This document shows positions 34,851 through 55,700 of a stretch of 64,000 nucleotides of DNA, piece after piece. A model generated the notes under the pieces. It had not been told where the DNA came from. It worked only from the letters and a program-made list of their open reading frames with translations, and did not search any database. Position 1 is the stretch's first letter. Each line of letters opens with the position of its first letter. The position numbers and the translations under genes are program-made. This DNA comes from Branchiostoma floridae (lineage: Eukaryota > Chordata > Leptocardii > Amphioxiformes > Branchiostomatidae): assembly GCF_000003815.2 (NCBI RefSeq), contig NC_049982.1, positions 22,917,835-22,981,834 on the forward strand, read 5' to 3'.

Positions 34851-36133
34851 CTACAACAAACATGTAACATGTAACAAACATGTCGTACATCTGACCTCTC
34901 TGGGACATCTCATTAGTGGTGATTTCATCTAAGGTAGCTTAAGGTCAATTCCGTCCTCTCTGACATACATCTATGGAGACTAAAAAAATTTCAGTGTGGA
35001 CTAAAAGTGGTCATTCTGAGACCAAGTTGAATGTGAAAATTGGGTAGAAATTATAAACTCTATGCCGGCCCCTTCGCTCTTGTTCCTTTATTGGACCAGT
35101 AATCCCCCAAATGTGTGAATGCCTAGTCTTCATTGTCATTGTCATATAGTCTGTTCATTTTCTAATTGGTTCAAAATCTAGTCCACTGATTTTTATCAGG
35201 TCTGTTTTCGTACCGGTCAAGGAAGAAAAATCGGTTTTGTACTGGTACACCGTACTGGTACCCACCCCTAGTTATTTTTATTTAAAGGATATCCTAAATA
35301 AACAAACCACAGGTTGCAGCGACTCCAGTGCAGAACTGTAAGAACCACCTGGTCCAGTCCTCCACCAGGAAACTCAACACTCCGGTGAGAGCGCCGACTG
35401 CCGCGTTCATCACAGCGAACCTCGCAACGCTCACACGCGTCTCCGCAACTTCCTCCCGACTCTTCGCCACGCCTTCCCGTAGATTTTCCACAGCGTCTTT
35501 GGCTACCTGCAACCGCTTGCCACACTCGTCGACTTTCAAAGACAACTTCTCTGTCTGTGCCAGGAACTTCTTGTATCCCTTTTCAGTCTCAATCTCCACC
35601 GAAAGACTCGCCACCTCCTCCAAGTGTTCTTGCAATGTTGGAAGAATGTCCCGGACTGCGGAGACAGAATCCTCAAGATTTCTCAAGTCCGTAGGGTCGA
35701 TGACAACTTCTTGAGATAGCTCGGTAATCTTCCTGACTTTGAGAAGCAGCTTGTGAACTAGTTCTATCACCCCCTCCCAGTCCATCTGCTGTGCATGCCC
35801 AGGGTGTCTCTGGGAACGCTTTCTACTCTGTCTGTAGGTGACGAAGTTGGCAAGGTTGATGACATTCTGACTTCTGTTGATGAGAGCTTCGCGGGACTGC
35901 TGGACAAAACTCGGGTACCTGTCTGGATGCTCGGCGATGTCTAATGTCCTCTCGATGATGATACGCGCTGCTGTGACATACGGGCTGGGCACAAGGAGAG
36001 AAGACACCTTCAGGAACTCCTTAAAGATAGAGACCGTCTTGGAGAAGTTGTCTGTGCTTTTTGGATCCGGATGGCCCGTTGGTAATGCCTGATCAGTATC
36101 ACCAATCTTCTCTTTCTGCACCTCTTCTTTCAT
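34603..36133 (-). CDS. Two-exon coiled-coil protein with hydrophobic pair, 357 aa
   Basis: Not recognised. Exon 1 is 36133-35308 (ATG at 36133; donor G/GTTTGT) and exon 2 is 34850-34603 (acceptor TTTGTTGTAG; stop TGA). The phase-1 junction joins VAATC to GMMAVADY. Residues 1-30 are polar. Residues 30-90 are helix-like (FSKTVSIFKEFLKV). About 115-237 form long charged heptad-rich helices (RKITELSQEVV, EEVASLSVEIETEK). About 239-282 are two hydrophobic stretches around EDWTRW. About 290-357 are again helical and charged, ending RRLRAKL. There is no signal peptide. The layout of long helices, hydrophobic hairpin and helix, at about 350 residues, recalls apolipoprotein-L-like or other helical membrane-inserting proteins, but I see no family signature. 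Both exons share codon character, and the splice sites and single stop support a real gene. Confidence 0.7.
35040..35260. repeat. Interspersed repeat fragment in the coiled-coil gene intron
   Basis: ATTATAAACTCTATGCCGGC, CTTCGCTCTTGTT, ATCAGGTCTGTTTTCGTACC and AAGGAAGAAAAA match, in order, the interior of the TIR element at 15600-15770. Confidence 0.5.
35308..36133 (-). CDS. Coiled-coil protein exon 1
   Basis: 275 codons plus one base; opens with the ATG at 36133-36131 and ends TGT G before GTTTGTTTATTT. Confidence 0.75.
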
Positions 36134-38025
36134 GACTTATTTTAGATCTGAAAAATAAAATAGTACATGACTTATCTTTTAACCTCTTAAGATTTATCAG
36201 GCCACATCAATTTCATTCGTTCATTTTTTGATTTGCTACAGAAATATAATGGTAGGCAGATAAAAGAAAATTTAAAAAAAATGAAACAGGTATCGTGCAA
36301 TAGACCAATGTTTGTTTAAAAAAATATGCTTTTTTTAGATAAAATGAAAACTGTAATAGCTAGGAAGACAAGGACTTTTTCCAATCGTTGTTACCAAAAA
36401 ATGAGCATCTGGGGTGTATTCATATCCAAATATTTTTTTCTCAAATAGACTAGAATGAAGTTCAGGAATGAAAACAAATTAGTGTGGTTTAATTGATTCA
36501 AATTCATGTATTAATTGGAAAGTGCTACAGTACACTACAGAGACACACAGGCACATCTGTAAGCTGACTCAGGTCTGTTGCAAAGTTCTTTAAAAAATTT
36601 GCTCCCAGCCTTTTGTTTTTTGTTTTTTACTCGCCAAGAGGAGAGGGCCCATAAAGCAAGGAACCAGAAATTCAATATAAATTGCAGCAGCCCCATTCAC
36701 ATCATCAAAAGAATGACTTCTTTTATATGAGGTGAATCATTGGCAATAACTAAAACGACACAAACAATTTCTTCAGGGGAAATATTTAGAATACTACAGT
36801 AACTATATAAATAACTAAAAGATTGTCTAATCTATTAAATGTTTTTGAATATTTCAAAAACACAAATGGCAAACTGTGGCAGTAAGCCAGGATATCATTC
36901 ATTACTTGCTAGCTCTGTGTCTGTCATGACCTATCTAGTAGAATTAAAGACAGCATGACTAACCTAACTGCATGCTGCTAAAGGTCGTTCTCTACTCTGG
37001 ATAATAAGCCAAGATAATTAGGTGGTCCAACAGGTTTCTCCCTCCACCACACCTTAGTTCACCTGTGACCTTATTACAACAGACATAGTTGGGAGTACGC
37101 ACCCACAAACGGTAAGGAAGTTCAACTTATTACCGCTTTATGATTGTAGAAATCTTAGTTTATCACGGAAATCTCACTAATTGCCTGTTCCCTATGGTAA
37201 TTACTACTGAACTATTACTTCTGAGCCTTTAACAATTACAACTGTAGTACTGTAGCAGGTTTGGACACAATGAGGAAGTAAGATTTGTCAAAAATACACA
37301 GAGAAGTATTGGATCACAGCTGTTAACAAAAGATGATAGACTGTTTAAAATTATTCAATTTTCCGACAAATTGCTCTAAAAGCAAGCTTTGTCAATAATT
37401 TACGACTCTACATGCAAATGAAGTTTTTGAATACAGTGTATTTAATATGCACATGTAAGTCACTCTATGATTTAATCTCTGTGGCATAAGTATTCTTTTG
37501 TTTAAGTGGTCAAAATGGGAGGTGAGTAAATACATGCACATGTATTGAGTCATGGATGTTTTTGGGACACTCCTATTTTGGAAGTCTTTGAAATGACTAC
37601 CTTTGAAGATAATTTTGAAATGGGAAGCTTTTGAAAACTTTTAGAGGTTGAATTCACTGTCAGGCCTTGTAGTACAGAACAACTGTCAATCAGCCAATCA
37701 TACTGTAACATTTCTGTCTACAGTTTACAGATTACAGATTACTACCTTTCCAGTTATTACACTGTCTTATTTTTGCTTTTTTTCTCATTTTATTTAATAA
37801 ATATGATATATTTGATACTTTAAGACTTTATGTCTCTTAATAAAATAATATCAAATATGAATATGTTACTATTTGAGTAGGATCATTTTTCATTACTAAA
37901 ATGGGTTGGAAAATGAGTTAGATGAGTCCATGTCAGCCAAGATGGCCATACAATTGTACCCCTGGTTTATGTCATTTTGCCTGATGGTATACTAGACCAC
38001 GGTCAAACTGTTCATGTGTCTGCAG
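36134..38025. other. Upstream flank of the RTK gene; no exon recognised
   Basis: The kinase gene needs an upstream exon with a signal peptide. I looked here on the plus strand and found no convincing one. AT-rich, with no repeats recognised. Confidence 0.35.
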
Positions 38026-45818
<7,793 letters not shown>

Positions 45819-47933
45819 ATGATGGCCATAATCATCACCAGATTGTATTCAGGATCATAATTAGGCAGTAAGGGGAAGGTTAAAGATAAAAAGAAGTATT
45901 ATGGTCTCATTCCACAATTTCACCGTCCCATAGAAATATATTAGGTTAAAACACACAACTTCTATGCCTGCAAATCCAATTGAAAAACAGCATTTCTGGA
46001 GATGTTTTGCTTTCTATTGCAAGTGCACTAGTTTGTTAGGCACTGAAAAAAACACTCAACTATAGTTATTGGATTTCAAACTGTGAGTACCTGAGAGCCG
46101 CTCGAGGGCCTTTTGAGCAGAGAAAGGCCTGGCCGCAGCACTCAAAACAAAGGAACGTACACGTCCGCAAATTGCTGGCATTACAAAACTTTCCGGCATG
46201 ATGGTAGCAGTAATATACAAGCTTTCATCTCAAAATCAAATCCTTCTGATTTCAAGTGGGGGCGATGAAAGGGAATCTATCATACACCTAAACACAAGCT
46301 TTTGATACCCAATCATTTTTTGGGGCACAGACTCTTGACGCGTCTTTGTGAGTGCACACTTGGAGTAATACAGGAATGAGACCTTAAACTACACTTCTAG
46401 AAGACTGTATATTGCTCTAATTTTAAGTTCCAACAAACCTTTGAGAAACAATTGATGTTGTTGTTTTTTTTACTTTATTTTACTTTATACTAGAGGAGAC
46501 GTATCGCCTATACTGGAGCTTGTCAATGTGCCCTGGGGGGTAGAGCCCAGAGACACATGTATATAATTTATAAACATCAAATAAAATAAAAAGGAACGTT
46601 ACAAGAAATAATAACCATTAATAATGAAAGCACCTACTCAATACAAACCATAGCAACTTAGGAATAACAAATGTATAATATTGTTTTACAATGTATAGGT
46701 AAATTAAGGATGTAAAATTAACACAATGTGACTTGAAAACATATTTATGAAAAAGAACTAGATGAAAAGGAAAATGAATTTTCATACCAATATGAAATAC
46801 AACCCAAATGACTTAATGGATAAGTTCAAAAACAACATTGTGATATTCCCTTGTGCATATTGTTTTAAAAGTACTTGATGTACATGTACATGTAGGTGCT
46901 CTTAAATGTGAGTTCCATGTGATAGCTGACCTTGGTTTAACCATTTATCATAACACGGCATGTGATAAGTCCAGACGTAAGTGCCTCTGGAAAAAAGGTT
47001 GCGAGTTCGAAATCCAGTCATTGTCGCTCACCCAACATGCATGCCAATGAAAGGGTCACAGTCCTTATTAGGACCTGGCGCTATTATGGTCGACTGTTCA
47101 TTGTATTAGAGCTAGGGGAATTTCCCCCGTGAATACTGTATAAAATGTCTGTCATCTACGTTGTATAACCAGTGAAAGATAAACATTTAGCTAAACTCGT
47201 GTGAGATTACTTGTCACCATGGTTACATGTAAGATATATTCCAATATTTGACTTTCACAGTTTTTCAAAAGTACTTGTTTTAGAACCTGACTGTGCTTGC
47301 ATTTGGTTTTGAACTGGCTGCTATGGCATGTTCACTATCACATCATTGGCACTCATCATTGGACTACATTCTGACAAAAGAACTCTGATTCGGAATCTTA
47401 GAATGATTTTTTGGATTCTGCAATGTTCAATAACAGGAAAAGAGTGTTTGCTTAGCGAAAACATGTAAATGTGTTATATATGCAGTCATGTACATTTTAC
47501 AAAATTTAATGTACTTGCAACTTACAGCAGTTATTGGTTTCAAAATATAATCAGGAAATGCTGTTTTTGGTGTAATACTGTCATTCTGTGGGTAGTTATA
47601 TATTTCATTGTAGTCTAAGAATAACAATAACTTGACCTTACACCTGGGTATCATTTCAAAAGAACAGTACAATAGGAACAAAAAATGCATAGGATGGTTC
47701 CTGTCATTGTGATGATACTTAATAGCTGGATGATTCTACGCTTTTTGTGTATGAAAATAAGTTGTACATTTTGTATATGCTGGACCAAAAACACCAGAAC
47801 TAAGCAATGTTACATGTATATATATGTATGGTACATATTTTCAAGGAGCTTGGTATTTTATAGGCTGAGACTATTGAAACTAGAAGAGAATTCGTTGTGT
47901 TGGAAAAAAAGTACCAAAGAATGTATGTAGTTT
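45819..47933. other. RTK 3' flank; possible MITE and SINE-like scrap, no gene
   Basis: TGGTCTCATTCC near 45902 is mirrored by GGAATGAGACC near 46373, so 45900-46386 may be a TIR element. A B-box-like GCGAGTTCGAAATCC near 47000 hints at a decayed SINE. Poly-A signals (AATAAA) near 46580 could serve the RTK gene. Otherwise AT-rich without features. Confidence 0.35.
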
Positions 47934-48417
47934 AATTTATTTTATTTTTTATTTATTGATCTTTAGGGTAGTCCCTTCAGTAGTAACTGATTTCCAAGGG
48001 AGCCCTATATACATGTTCGCACAACAACGGGTTATACCGCCCCTTACGGGGTGACACACCCGTCCGGGTGAATGATGTAGATCACCATGTGGCTGATACG
48101 AGACAGGTCGCCAGGCCTCCATCCGGGTGATTTGAAGTGAATCACCAACTTCCGACAGAAGGATTTGCACCAACGCACACCGCACCATCGCACGTGTGGG
48201 GGTTCTTTAACGTGCATGGGGTATGGCTCTCCCCATACACGGGACCTCGATTTAACGTCCTATCCGAGTGACGACTCATTTTTCACTTGAGTAAAGTGAG
48301 GAAAGTCCTGTAAAGTGCCTTTCCCAAGGGCACAAGACCGGCAACACGGCAGGCGGATTCGAACCGGCGACCTCTCGGTCACGGGCCAAATACACTACCA
48401 CTGTGCTACGCGGCCCC
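47934..48417 (-). mobile_element. tRNA-derived SINE, full-length, A-rich tail
   Basis: Read on the minus strand from 48417: a GGGGCCGCGTAGCACAGTGG head, B box GGTTCGAATCC, the shared core, then CGATGGTGCGGTGTGCG, GGCCTGGCGACC and a tail ending AAAGATCAATAAATAAAAA. Its head nearly equals that of 20535-21033, while its 3' half resembles 13407-13910. Confidence 0.85.
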
Positions 48418-48885
48418 ACGAGGAGCAACAGTTTAACAGTAGTTAGATTGACCATGACATCTGTACATACATTTGATTTTAATGTGATCTGTTGGTTTTA
48501 TCAATATATGTCTTACCTGTATGTCAATCTGAGTGATGTCACATCACTGATGTACAATACCCAGATCAGATATAACCTACCTAAGTGCATTGGGTCGTAC
48601 AAAACTGAAACAGGATTCAACTGTTTTTATACTGTACCATAGTATGCGACTATGCGTAGTGTGAAAATCTCTTAAGTTTCCAAATCTTTAACATGCAGAT
48701 CTAGATCTTTTGCCAAACCTAATTTTCCTTGTGCACGCACACTGTATTAGAATGTTAACGTTAATATAGAAAAGAACAACATTTTCAATCTCATTAAACT
48801 ATCATCCTTGGTCATTTTTCTATCTACGTACAACCCTTCTCCTCTGTACGTTGTCTATACTGCTTTGAATTTGCAAACTTTATAG

Positions 48886-48918
48886 CAAGGACGTTACATC
48901 GTTGATGTAACGTCCTTG
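48886..48918. repeat. Perfect short hairpin
   Basis: CAAGGACGTTACATC, a GTT loop, then GATGTAACGTCCTTG: 15-base perfect arms. Outer TATAG and CTATAA-like bases extend it partly. Likely a minimal MITE or the fused ends of a TIR element. Confidence 0.8.
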
Positions 48919-49029
48919 TTTATAGTAACCGTTACTTCTGTAACAAATTGTGATAGCAACACTGCCAAGTTGATTATGTAGATTAACTGACTACTTGAAA
49001 TAGTTTGACAGTGCTGTAGACGGCTTGTT

Positions 49030-49180
49030 TAAAGATATACTGAGACACATAAACATAACCGTTACACATACAGACACATGCACACATACAGACAGGCATA
49101 TATGATACAGACAAGCACACACACATACAGATGCACTGATGCACACAGTCATACAGATCAAGGACACACACACAGCCACA
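49030..49180. repeat. CA/CACATACAG-rich microsatellite
   Basis: An irregular array of ACACATACAGACA-type words immediately upstream of the LHPP promoter region. No gene is seen in 48419-49643 apart from this and the hairpin. Confidence 0.75.
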
Positions 49181-49643
49181 CACGCTCACGATCACATAAA
49201 CTTGTCGATGAAGCCAGGGAGGCCGGAGCGGAGGCACAGTGAAAGTAACGTAAAGCAGAACTTAGTTTTACTACGACAATTTCAAAAGCGTGATTAATAT
49301 ATTCCTTACCTCCACTGTGGTTGGAAAGTGTAGTCTTGTCCAGGACTTGTCTTCTTGACGACAAGCTGACTTCGCATTCCTCGACACCGGTGCCGGTGAT
49401 GAACTATGAACTATCATACGGGAACATACCACTCAAACATGGGTCAAACTTTTAATGTGTCTCAGTGGTATGCATGAAGTAACTTCAACATATAGTATCA
49501 GCGTCAATAACTTTCCTTTCCTGCTGCTTTTGTTCTAATATCACAGTGTATTAGATTTTTTATGACAGAATGTGGAGGAAATCCTAGAAAGTAATACCCC
49601 TCTTTTTTGAATGTACTAGTCTAGTAACCTTTGGCCGCCCAAG

Positions 49644-49777
49644 ATGGCTTCCTCTGGTAGTTGGTTCGACAGTTGCTCGGACATTCAGGGCGTTTTACTG
49701 GATATTTCTGGTGTTTTGTACGATAGTGGCGCGGAAGGGGGCGTGGCCATTCCTGGATCTGTGGAGGCCGTGAAAAA
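49644..49777 (+). CDS. LHPP exon 1
   Basis: Start codon and HAD motif I (GVLLDISGVLYDS), through SVEAVKK. Donor AAAAA/GTAGGC, phase 2. Confidence 0.95.
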
Positions 49778-52700
49778 GTAGGCACTTGAACTCTCTTGTA
49801 CTCTTTCTTGTATTTATGTAAAACCACCAGCAGGGGAACATGGTCCTAGAACAGACGACGCAGCTTCTGTATATGAATTCAACGTGATACGGTTGAAGTT
49901 TAGAGGAAAAAAATACGATATACAAAGTGTGCAGTACAAATATGTATTTTTAACTACAGAATTTGCTATTTTACATCATGGTCGCTATCATCCTCTCAGT
50001 TTTTTTTTTATTTCCCTCCAAACATAAAACCCCACTGATATTACATAAAATGGCACAAATTGTCTGAAGCTTTAGAAGTTGAAAGTCTGTAACGTTAGCA
50101 AATTGTCCTGGTTCAATTCAATGTTATGTATGGTATTGTATGATTGACTAATATATGTATATATTGAATTAGTTTTGAAAACCATGCTGACACATCTAGT
50201 TGTGAACCATTAATATTGTTTTAAATTATTCACATAACATTTACATTAATCTTGTATGAAGTTTATATTTCAAACTCATCACAGAACATGTCAACACACA
50301 ATCAGACATTTTAAAAGTTTTTATTGTGCTGATTAAAAGTTAACAAATACAAGTGTGCTGAACAAATACAAATGTACTATCAGCCTCAAAATTTCAATTC
50401 AATGTTCACTCCTTAATACATAAACATCAAGATATCATTTTCTTGAAAACCTTTCCACAAACATTTCTAGATCTTAATATATCATATTGGACTTCAAACT
50501 CCAGTAATACTCTTTTCCAATTATACATGTACATTGGATCAGGCCCATCTATTTAGTACAGAAAGCTGAAATCAAACTATAACGTTGCAACCTTAAACCA
50601 AAACAAATCTTAAGTCTTCACAATACAAAAGGATTAATTATCAGGTTTGCAAATGGTTAGATGCTTCACACAGCATCCACTATATCCTTAAATTTTCCCT
50701 GTCTGAAAACAATCTGAAGTCCAACAAGTATTTAACCACAACTATGAATTGATATCAATAAAACTATGAAATGATGTAAAATGTCTAGTATTTTTGAAGT
50801 CACAAACTGAAAATTAGTACAATTGTATTAACATTGTTATTGCATATTGAAAACAGGAGACATTACAGATACAACAATAAGTTGAAACCATATACAACTG
50901 ATAACTCAATTATTAATGCATTGGATTTACTCCAGAGAATGTTTTAATGAATCAGTTGTTAGCAATCTTCGTAGCAAATTCCAAGTAGAGTTCTAGAAAC
51001 ACTTTGTCGTATGATTTCATCTTAAATATAATCACCTATGAATAACATCAAGATCAAATGCAGTATCCATGTCACAGTAAGTTAGTACTTAAGCAAAAAT
51101 CATCAGAAAAGGATATTGGTTGTCTTAAAGTTTTTTCTTAATTTTTTTTAAACATTGCAATTGTGAACATTTTATTACATTAAATGTACAACAATTCATG
51201 TTCTAAGTAAGCATACTACTAGTAAGTTGATATGAAAAATGGTGACACAGCAATTATTTTTGTTTTCAATTCATTAAATCGAGAAATATCTTTTCCAACA
51301 AAAATGCACCTGACAGCATAATGTACATGCCAAATGCTATGCCTTCTTAGAAATTGAATCCTTCAGATTTCTGTCATTTAGAATGTTCTGAAGATGTTGT
51401 CATGAGAATCAAAATTACCATACAATTTTTAAAATCAATGACATACATTAAAATCTGCTAATTACCACCTATGGTCTATGTTGTTGCTACTAGTATTTGG
51501 TATTTGTCCTATTGCTAAAGCAATGACATACAGAATGTTTAATTGTAAACTGTGAACTACATGCACTTTTTAAGTATAGCACATTCAATGTTTTTATCAT
51601 TTGACAGTATGTGTAATGAGCAACTAACAAAGTACACAAAATGTATATACAAACTTATCATTAACTTTTCTGTGTACTTTTAACAACACTTGTGCTTGGA
51701 GTTCAGTCTGTATCCCAGGATACCACAATCATATGCATGTACATGACTTAAGGCAGTAAGGCAGTTACATGTATTTTGTGAGGTTTGAGAGACCCAGCTA
51801 AGTAATCTGATTACAACATTGCCTTAAGATTATTTTTTCCTTTTTTTCTTTTGTACCAATGATCTTGGAAGGATATCCCTTCAGCTACCAACTTCAACCT
51901 CTCTCTTTTGGTAAATTTTAGGGGAAAATAAAACATCATTTTAATTTTTGAAAAATTGCAAAAAAAAATTACTAAGTTAAACCCTATAACAGAAAATGAC
52001 TCAACCTCACCTACAACTTTACAGATCTTACTAATCAATAGGTTTTGGGTGATGTTTCCCCATAGTTGTACAGATGATGGCACTGATCAGAGACAGTTGT
52101 GCTGGAGCCATAATGTGGGTTTGTACCTGAGGATTTACTGCAAGACTGATAAACACCTGACATTGTTAACCTGGTTGTCACAGTAGCTGTGCTGCTTGTG
52201 GTTGGGAAAACATTAGAGTCTGGAACTGTAGGGCCTGTTGGGGTTGTATCTGCTGCTGATCTGGAGCCATGTTGTGGGTTTACCATGGATTTTGTGATAA
52301 ACTGGCACTCAGCCAATGCTGTCTGATTTTGGGTGGTTGTTACAGCAGCAGCTGCTGCATTATTGTTGGCGGTTGGGAAAACTGTAGAGCCTGTGATTTG
52401 GGACATATTATGCAAAACAGCAGATCTTGAGTCATATTGTGGGTTTATCAAGGATTTTGTGATAACCTTGGACTCCCCTAGTGCTGCCTGACCAAGGCTG
52501 GATGTTACAGTAGCTGCTGTGGTGTTTGTGAGTGTGCAGTCATCGGACTCTGGGTCTGTGGCAGCTACAGGTATAGGGCCTTTTGGGGTCATGTTCACAT
52601 CTTCATTTAGACCATTTGAGACAGCCGTCCCTGACTCATACTGTGGGTTTCTGACAAGGGATTTAACTGCAGCCATGGGTGAAGCCAATGGTGTCTGATC

Positions 52701-55700
52701 ATGGCTACATTTAGTTGTCACATTTGATGTGTTGCTTGTGGTGTTTGAAACAACACTGGGGTCTGGATATGGAGGGAGATTCTTGGCCCTCCTTTTGGAC
52801 CAAATCACAAAGACGATGGCACCAAAGAGGACAGCACTGGCTCCTGTACCACACACAGACCGAACAAGAACAGGCAGGAAGAATTTAGGAGCAGACTCCT
52901 TAAAACTCACCGTGCTTTCTGGATGGTCTGAGGTGTGGGGGATAGTAAGAGGTGAAGTTGACTGTTCTATACCAGATGTAAGAGTTGTGAGCTTGTCCAC
53001 TTGGAATTCTACAGACAGTGTGGCAAATGTGGAGCCAACAGGACTTGCTGCAACACAGACGTACAGACCAGCATCTGCTGCAGTTATGTTTATGGTCATG
53101 GTACCATTGGCATTCACCGTCTCTCTCCCTCCTGACTCAACAGTTTTGTTCAATCCAGATGGGAGAATGACTGTGATGTCTGGTGTGGGGATTCCTGAAG
53201 CCTCACAGACCAAACTCACTTCCTCTGTTGGCGTGTTACGTTTGTTTCTCTCAAATCTCACAATGTTTGGTTCTTCCTGATCACAGTACATCAGATCTAT
53301 AAGACTTATATCTTTAAGCTTTTGTCCAGAGATTTTGTCAGGCTGGGAACAAATGATCTGGTTTTCAAATGTATACGATCCAGTCATCTGTACCCTAAAG
53401 GGAAACATCCTACAGTCACAATGCCAGGGGTTGTTGCCAATGTAAACAACAGAGATTGATGCCAGCATCTTATGGGCCATCATGGGAAGTATTTCCATTT
53501 GGTTTTTAGAAAGGTAGAGTTTAGAAATGTGTCGAACTTTTGAGAGCTCTTCAATGGGAAACACTTTGATGTTGTTGTCCAGCAAGTCAATGTGAGACAG
53601 ACTTTTCAGGTCTGTGAAAGTTCCAGCCTGAATGTCTGTGATGCCGTTCAATACTAGCCCAAGTTTTTCCAACTTACCCAACCCTGTAAACATTCCAGCT
53701 CTGAGACTTGACAAATTCATGTTCATATTCAAGTCTAAAAAATTGAGTTCTGAAGTTTGATTAAAAGTTCCATCCTGAATGTTGCTGATAACATTATTGC
53801 TCAGGATAAGTCTGCGCAAATTTCCTAACCCTGCAAACATGCCAGATCTAAGCCTTGTTAGCTTGTTCTGATACAGGATCAACCTTGTTAGCTTCAATGT
53901 TGTATTAAAAGTTCCTGCCTGAATATCATTGATTTCATTGCCATGACACCACAGTTCTTGCAAATTTACCAATCCTGTAAATATGTCAGATCTGAGCCTT
54001 GTTAGCTTGTTCTGATACAGGATCAACATTGTTAGCTTCAATGTTGTATTAAAAGTTCCTGCCTGAATATCATTGATTTCATTGCAATGACACCACAGTT
54101 CTTGCAAATTTACCAAACCTGTAAACATGTCAGATCTGAGCCTTGTTAGCTTGTTCTTGTATAGGTACAACATTTTAAGTTTCTGCATTGTACCAAAAGT
54201 TCCTGCCTGGATATTGTTAATGCTGTTACAGCACAGATGAAGTTGGTGCAGGTTTTCTAACCCTGTAAACGTGTTTTTTTTAAGGATTGTAAGGTGGTTT
54301 CTGTTAAGACATAATAGTATCAAGATTGACAAGGAACTGAATGAGTGGTCATTGATTGTAGAGATATGATTAGTTGTCAAATCTAAAACTTTCAAGTTTT
54401 TGTATTTTGAGAAGTCAGACTGATCCAAAGTTGTAATCAGGTTATCTTTCAAGAACAAGTCCCTGATGTATGGATAAAGGTTTTGTGGAATGCTAGAGAT
54501 ATTCATACTGTTACAGCTGCAGAAAGGTGCTGGTGGGCAGCTGCAGGAAGCTTCTGTTGGCCCGCGCACCAGGATGACCAGAAGAAATATCAGCATACAT
54601 GCTAGCTTTGTCTCCATGATCCAGTCTCTGTACAGGTGTAAAATTTATGACCAATATAGTTATGATATAATGCTATTACTTGTACCATTAAAGTAGCAAA
54701 ATAGAAAAATATAACTACGTAGATAAAATGTGAAATTGTTTACGAGTATGTGGCTACGTCAGTGTTTATGTTGCTATCTATTATAACAGCATTGTTCAGA
54801 GTACAATTATGTGTATTTATCAATTCTATGCTATTCATTACAAATACTAGCTTTTTGAATAATCACAGGGAAGGACTCAATTTTGTGGGGTGTTGTGAAA
54901 AATTGTGAAATAAAAAAAGATATTTCAAAATAAGGCACAAATATTCGTGGAAAAAAACATGTACAAGAAAAGCAAAAATGTGAAGGCCTGACGATAAGTG
55001 TAAGATGGCTGTTCACTTAATTCAGTCCGTTTTACTGCAATGTTTAACAGGCTGCAATATTGTTCTAGTATATCCATGTACTAGAATTATGAATAAACCA
55101 TTCTATTATATTTAGTACAATTGATAATAGAAACAAATTGGACAATTCATTTAACTATGGGGATCTTTATGGGCATCTAATTGAATTTAGCTTTTAATTA
55201 CAAAAACACTTTGACAGATTTCTTAGTGTAGTGCACTAGACTAAAATGTGCTGTTATGTTATTCTGTGACGGCTCTATCATCAGTTATTACATGACATAT
55301 TATTTTTTGTCACATATCCCTTAGTACCAATCATTTGTCCAACCAACCAATTGCAAATTGTTACCGCTTGCCAACGACTCTCCTTAACACTGTTACCATG
55401 TTGAATAGGGAACAGAAAACAAACTAACCCAAGGCTTCTATAACTAAGTTAATAAAACTTAGAGATAAAAGGGAAATTTGTTCCTTAGTTTTCTAAAGAA
55501 TTTTATGACTGCATGACTTTTAAATCTGGCTGCATCCATGTTTGGGCTTAGCTGACTAAAACCACATTGATTGTGTAAGACTTGTATGTTAAATCTAGCT
55601 TAATAAAAATTTGAGACACAATTGGTATCGAATGTATGTATGACTCAGCAAAGTTTCACGTTTTGCTAACCTGACTTTGGAGGATGCTTTAAGCACAAAA

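Noticed and set aside
52729-53280. 183-codon plus-strand frame
   Set aside because: Shadow of the intact LRR-Ig gene on the opposite strand.
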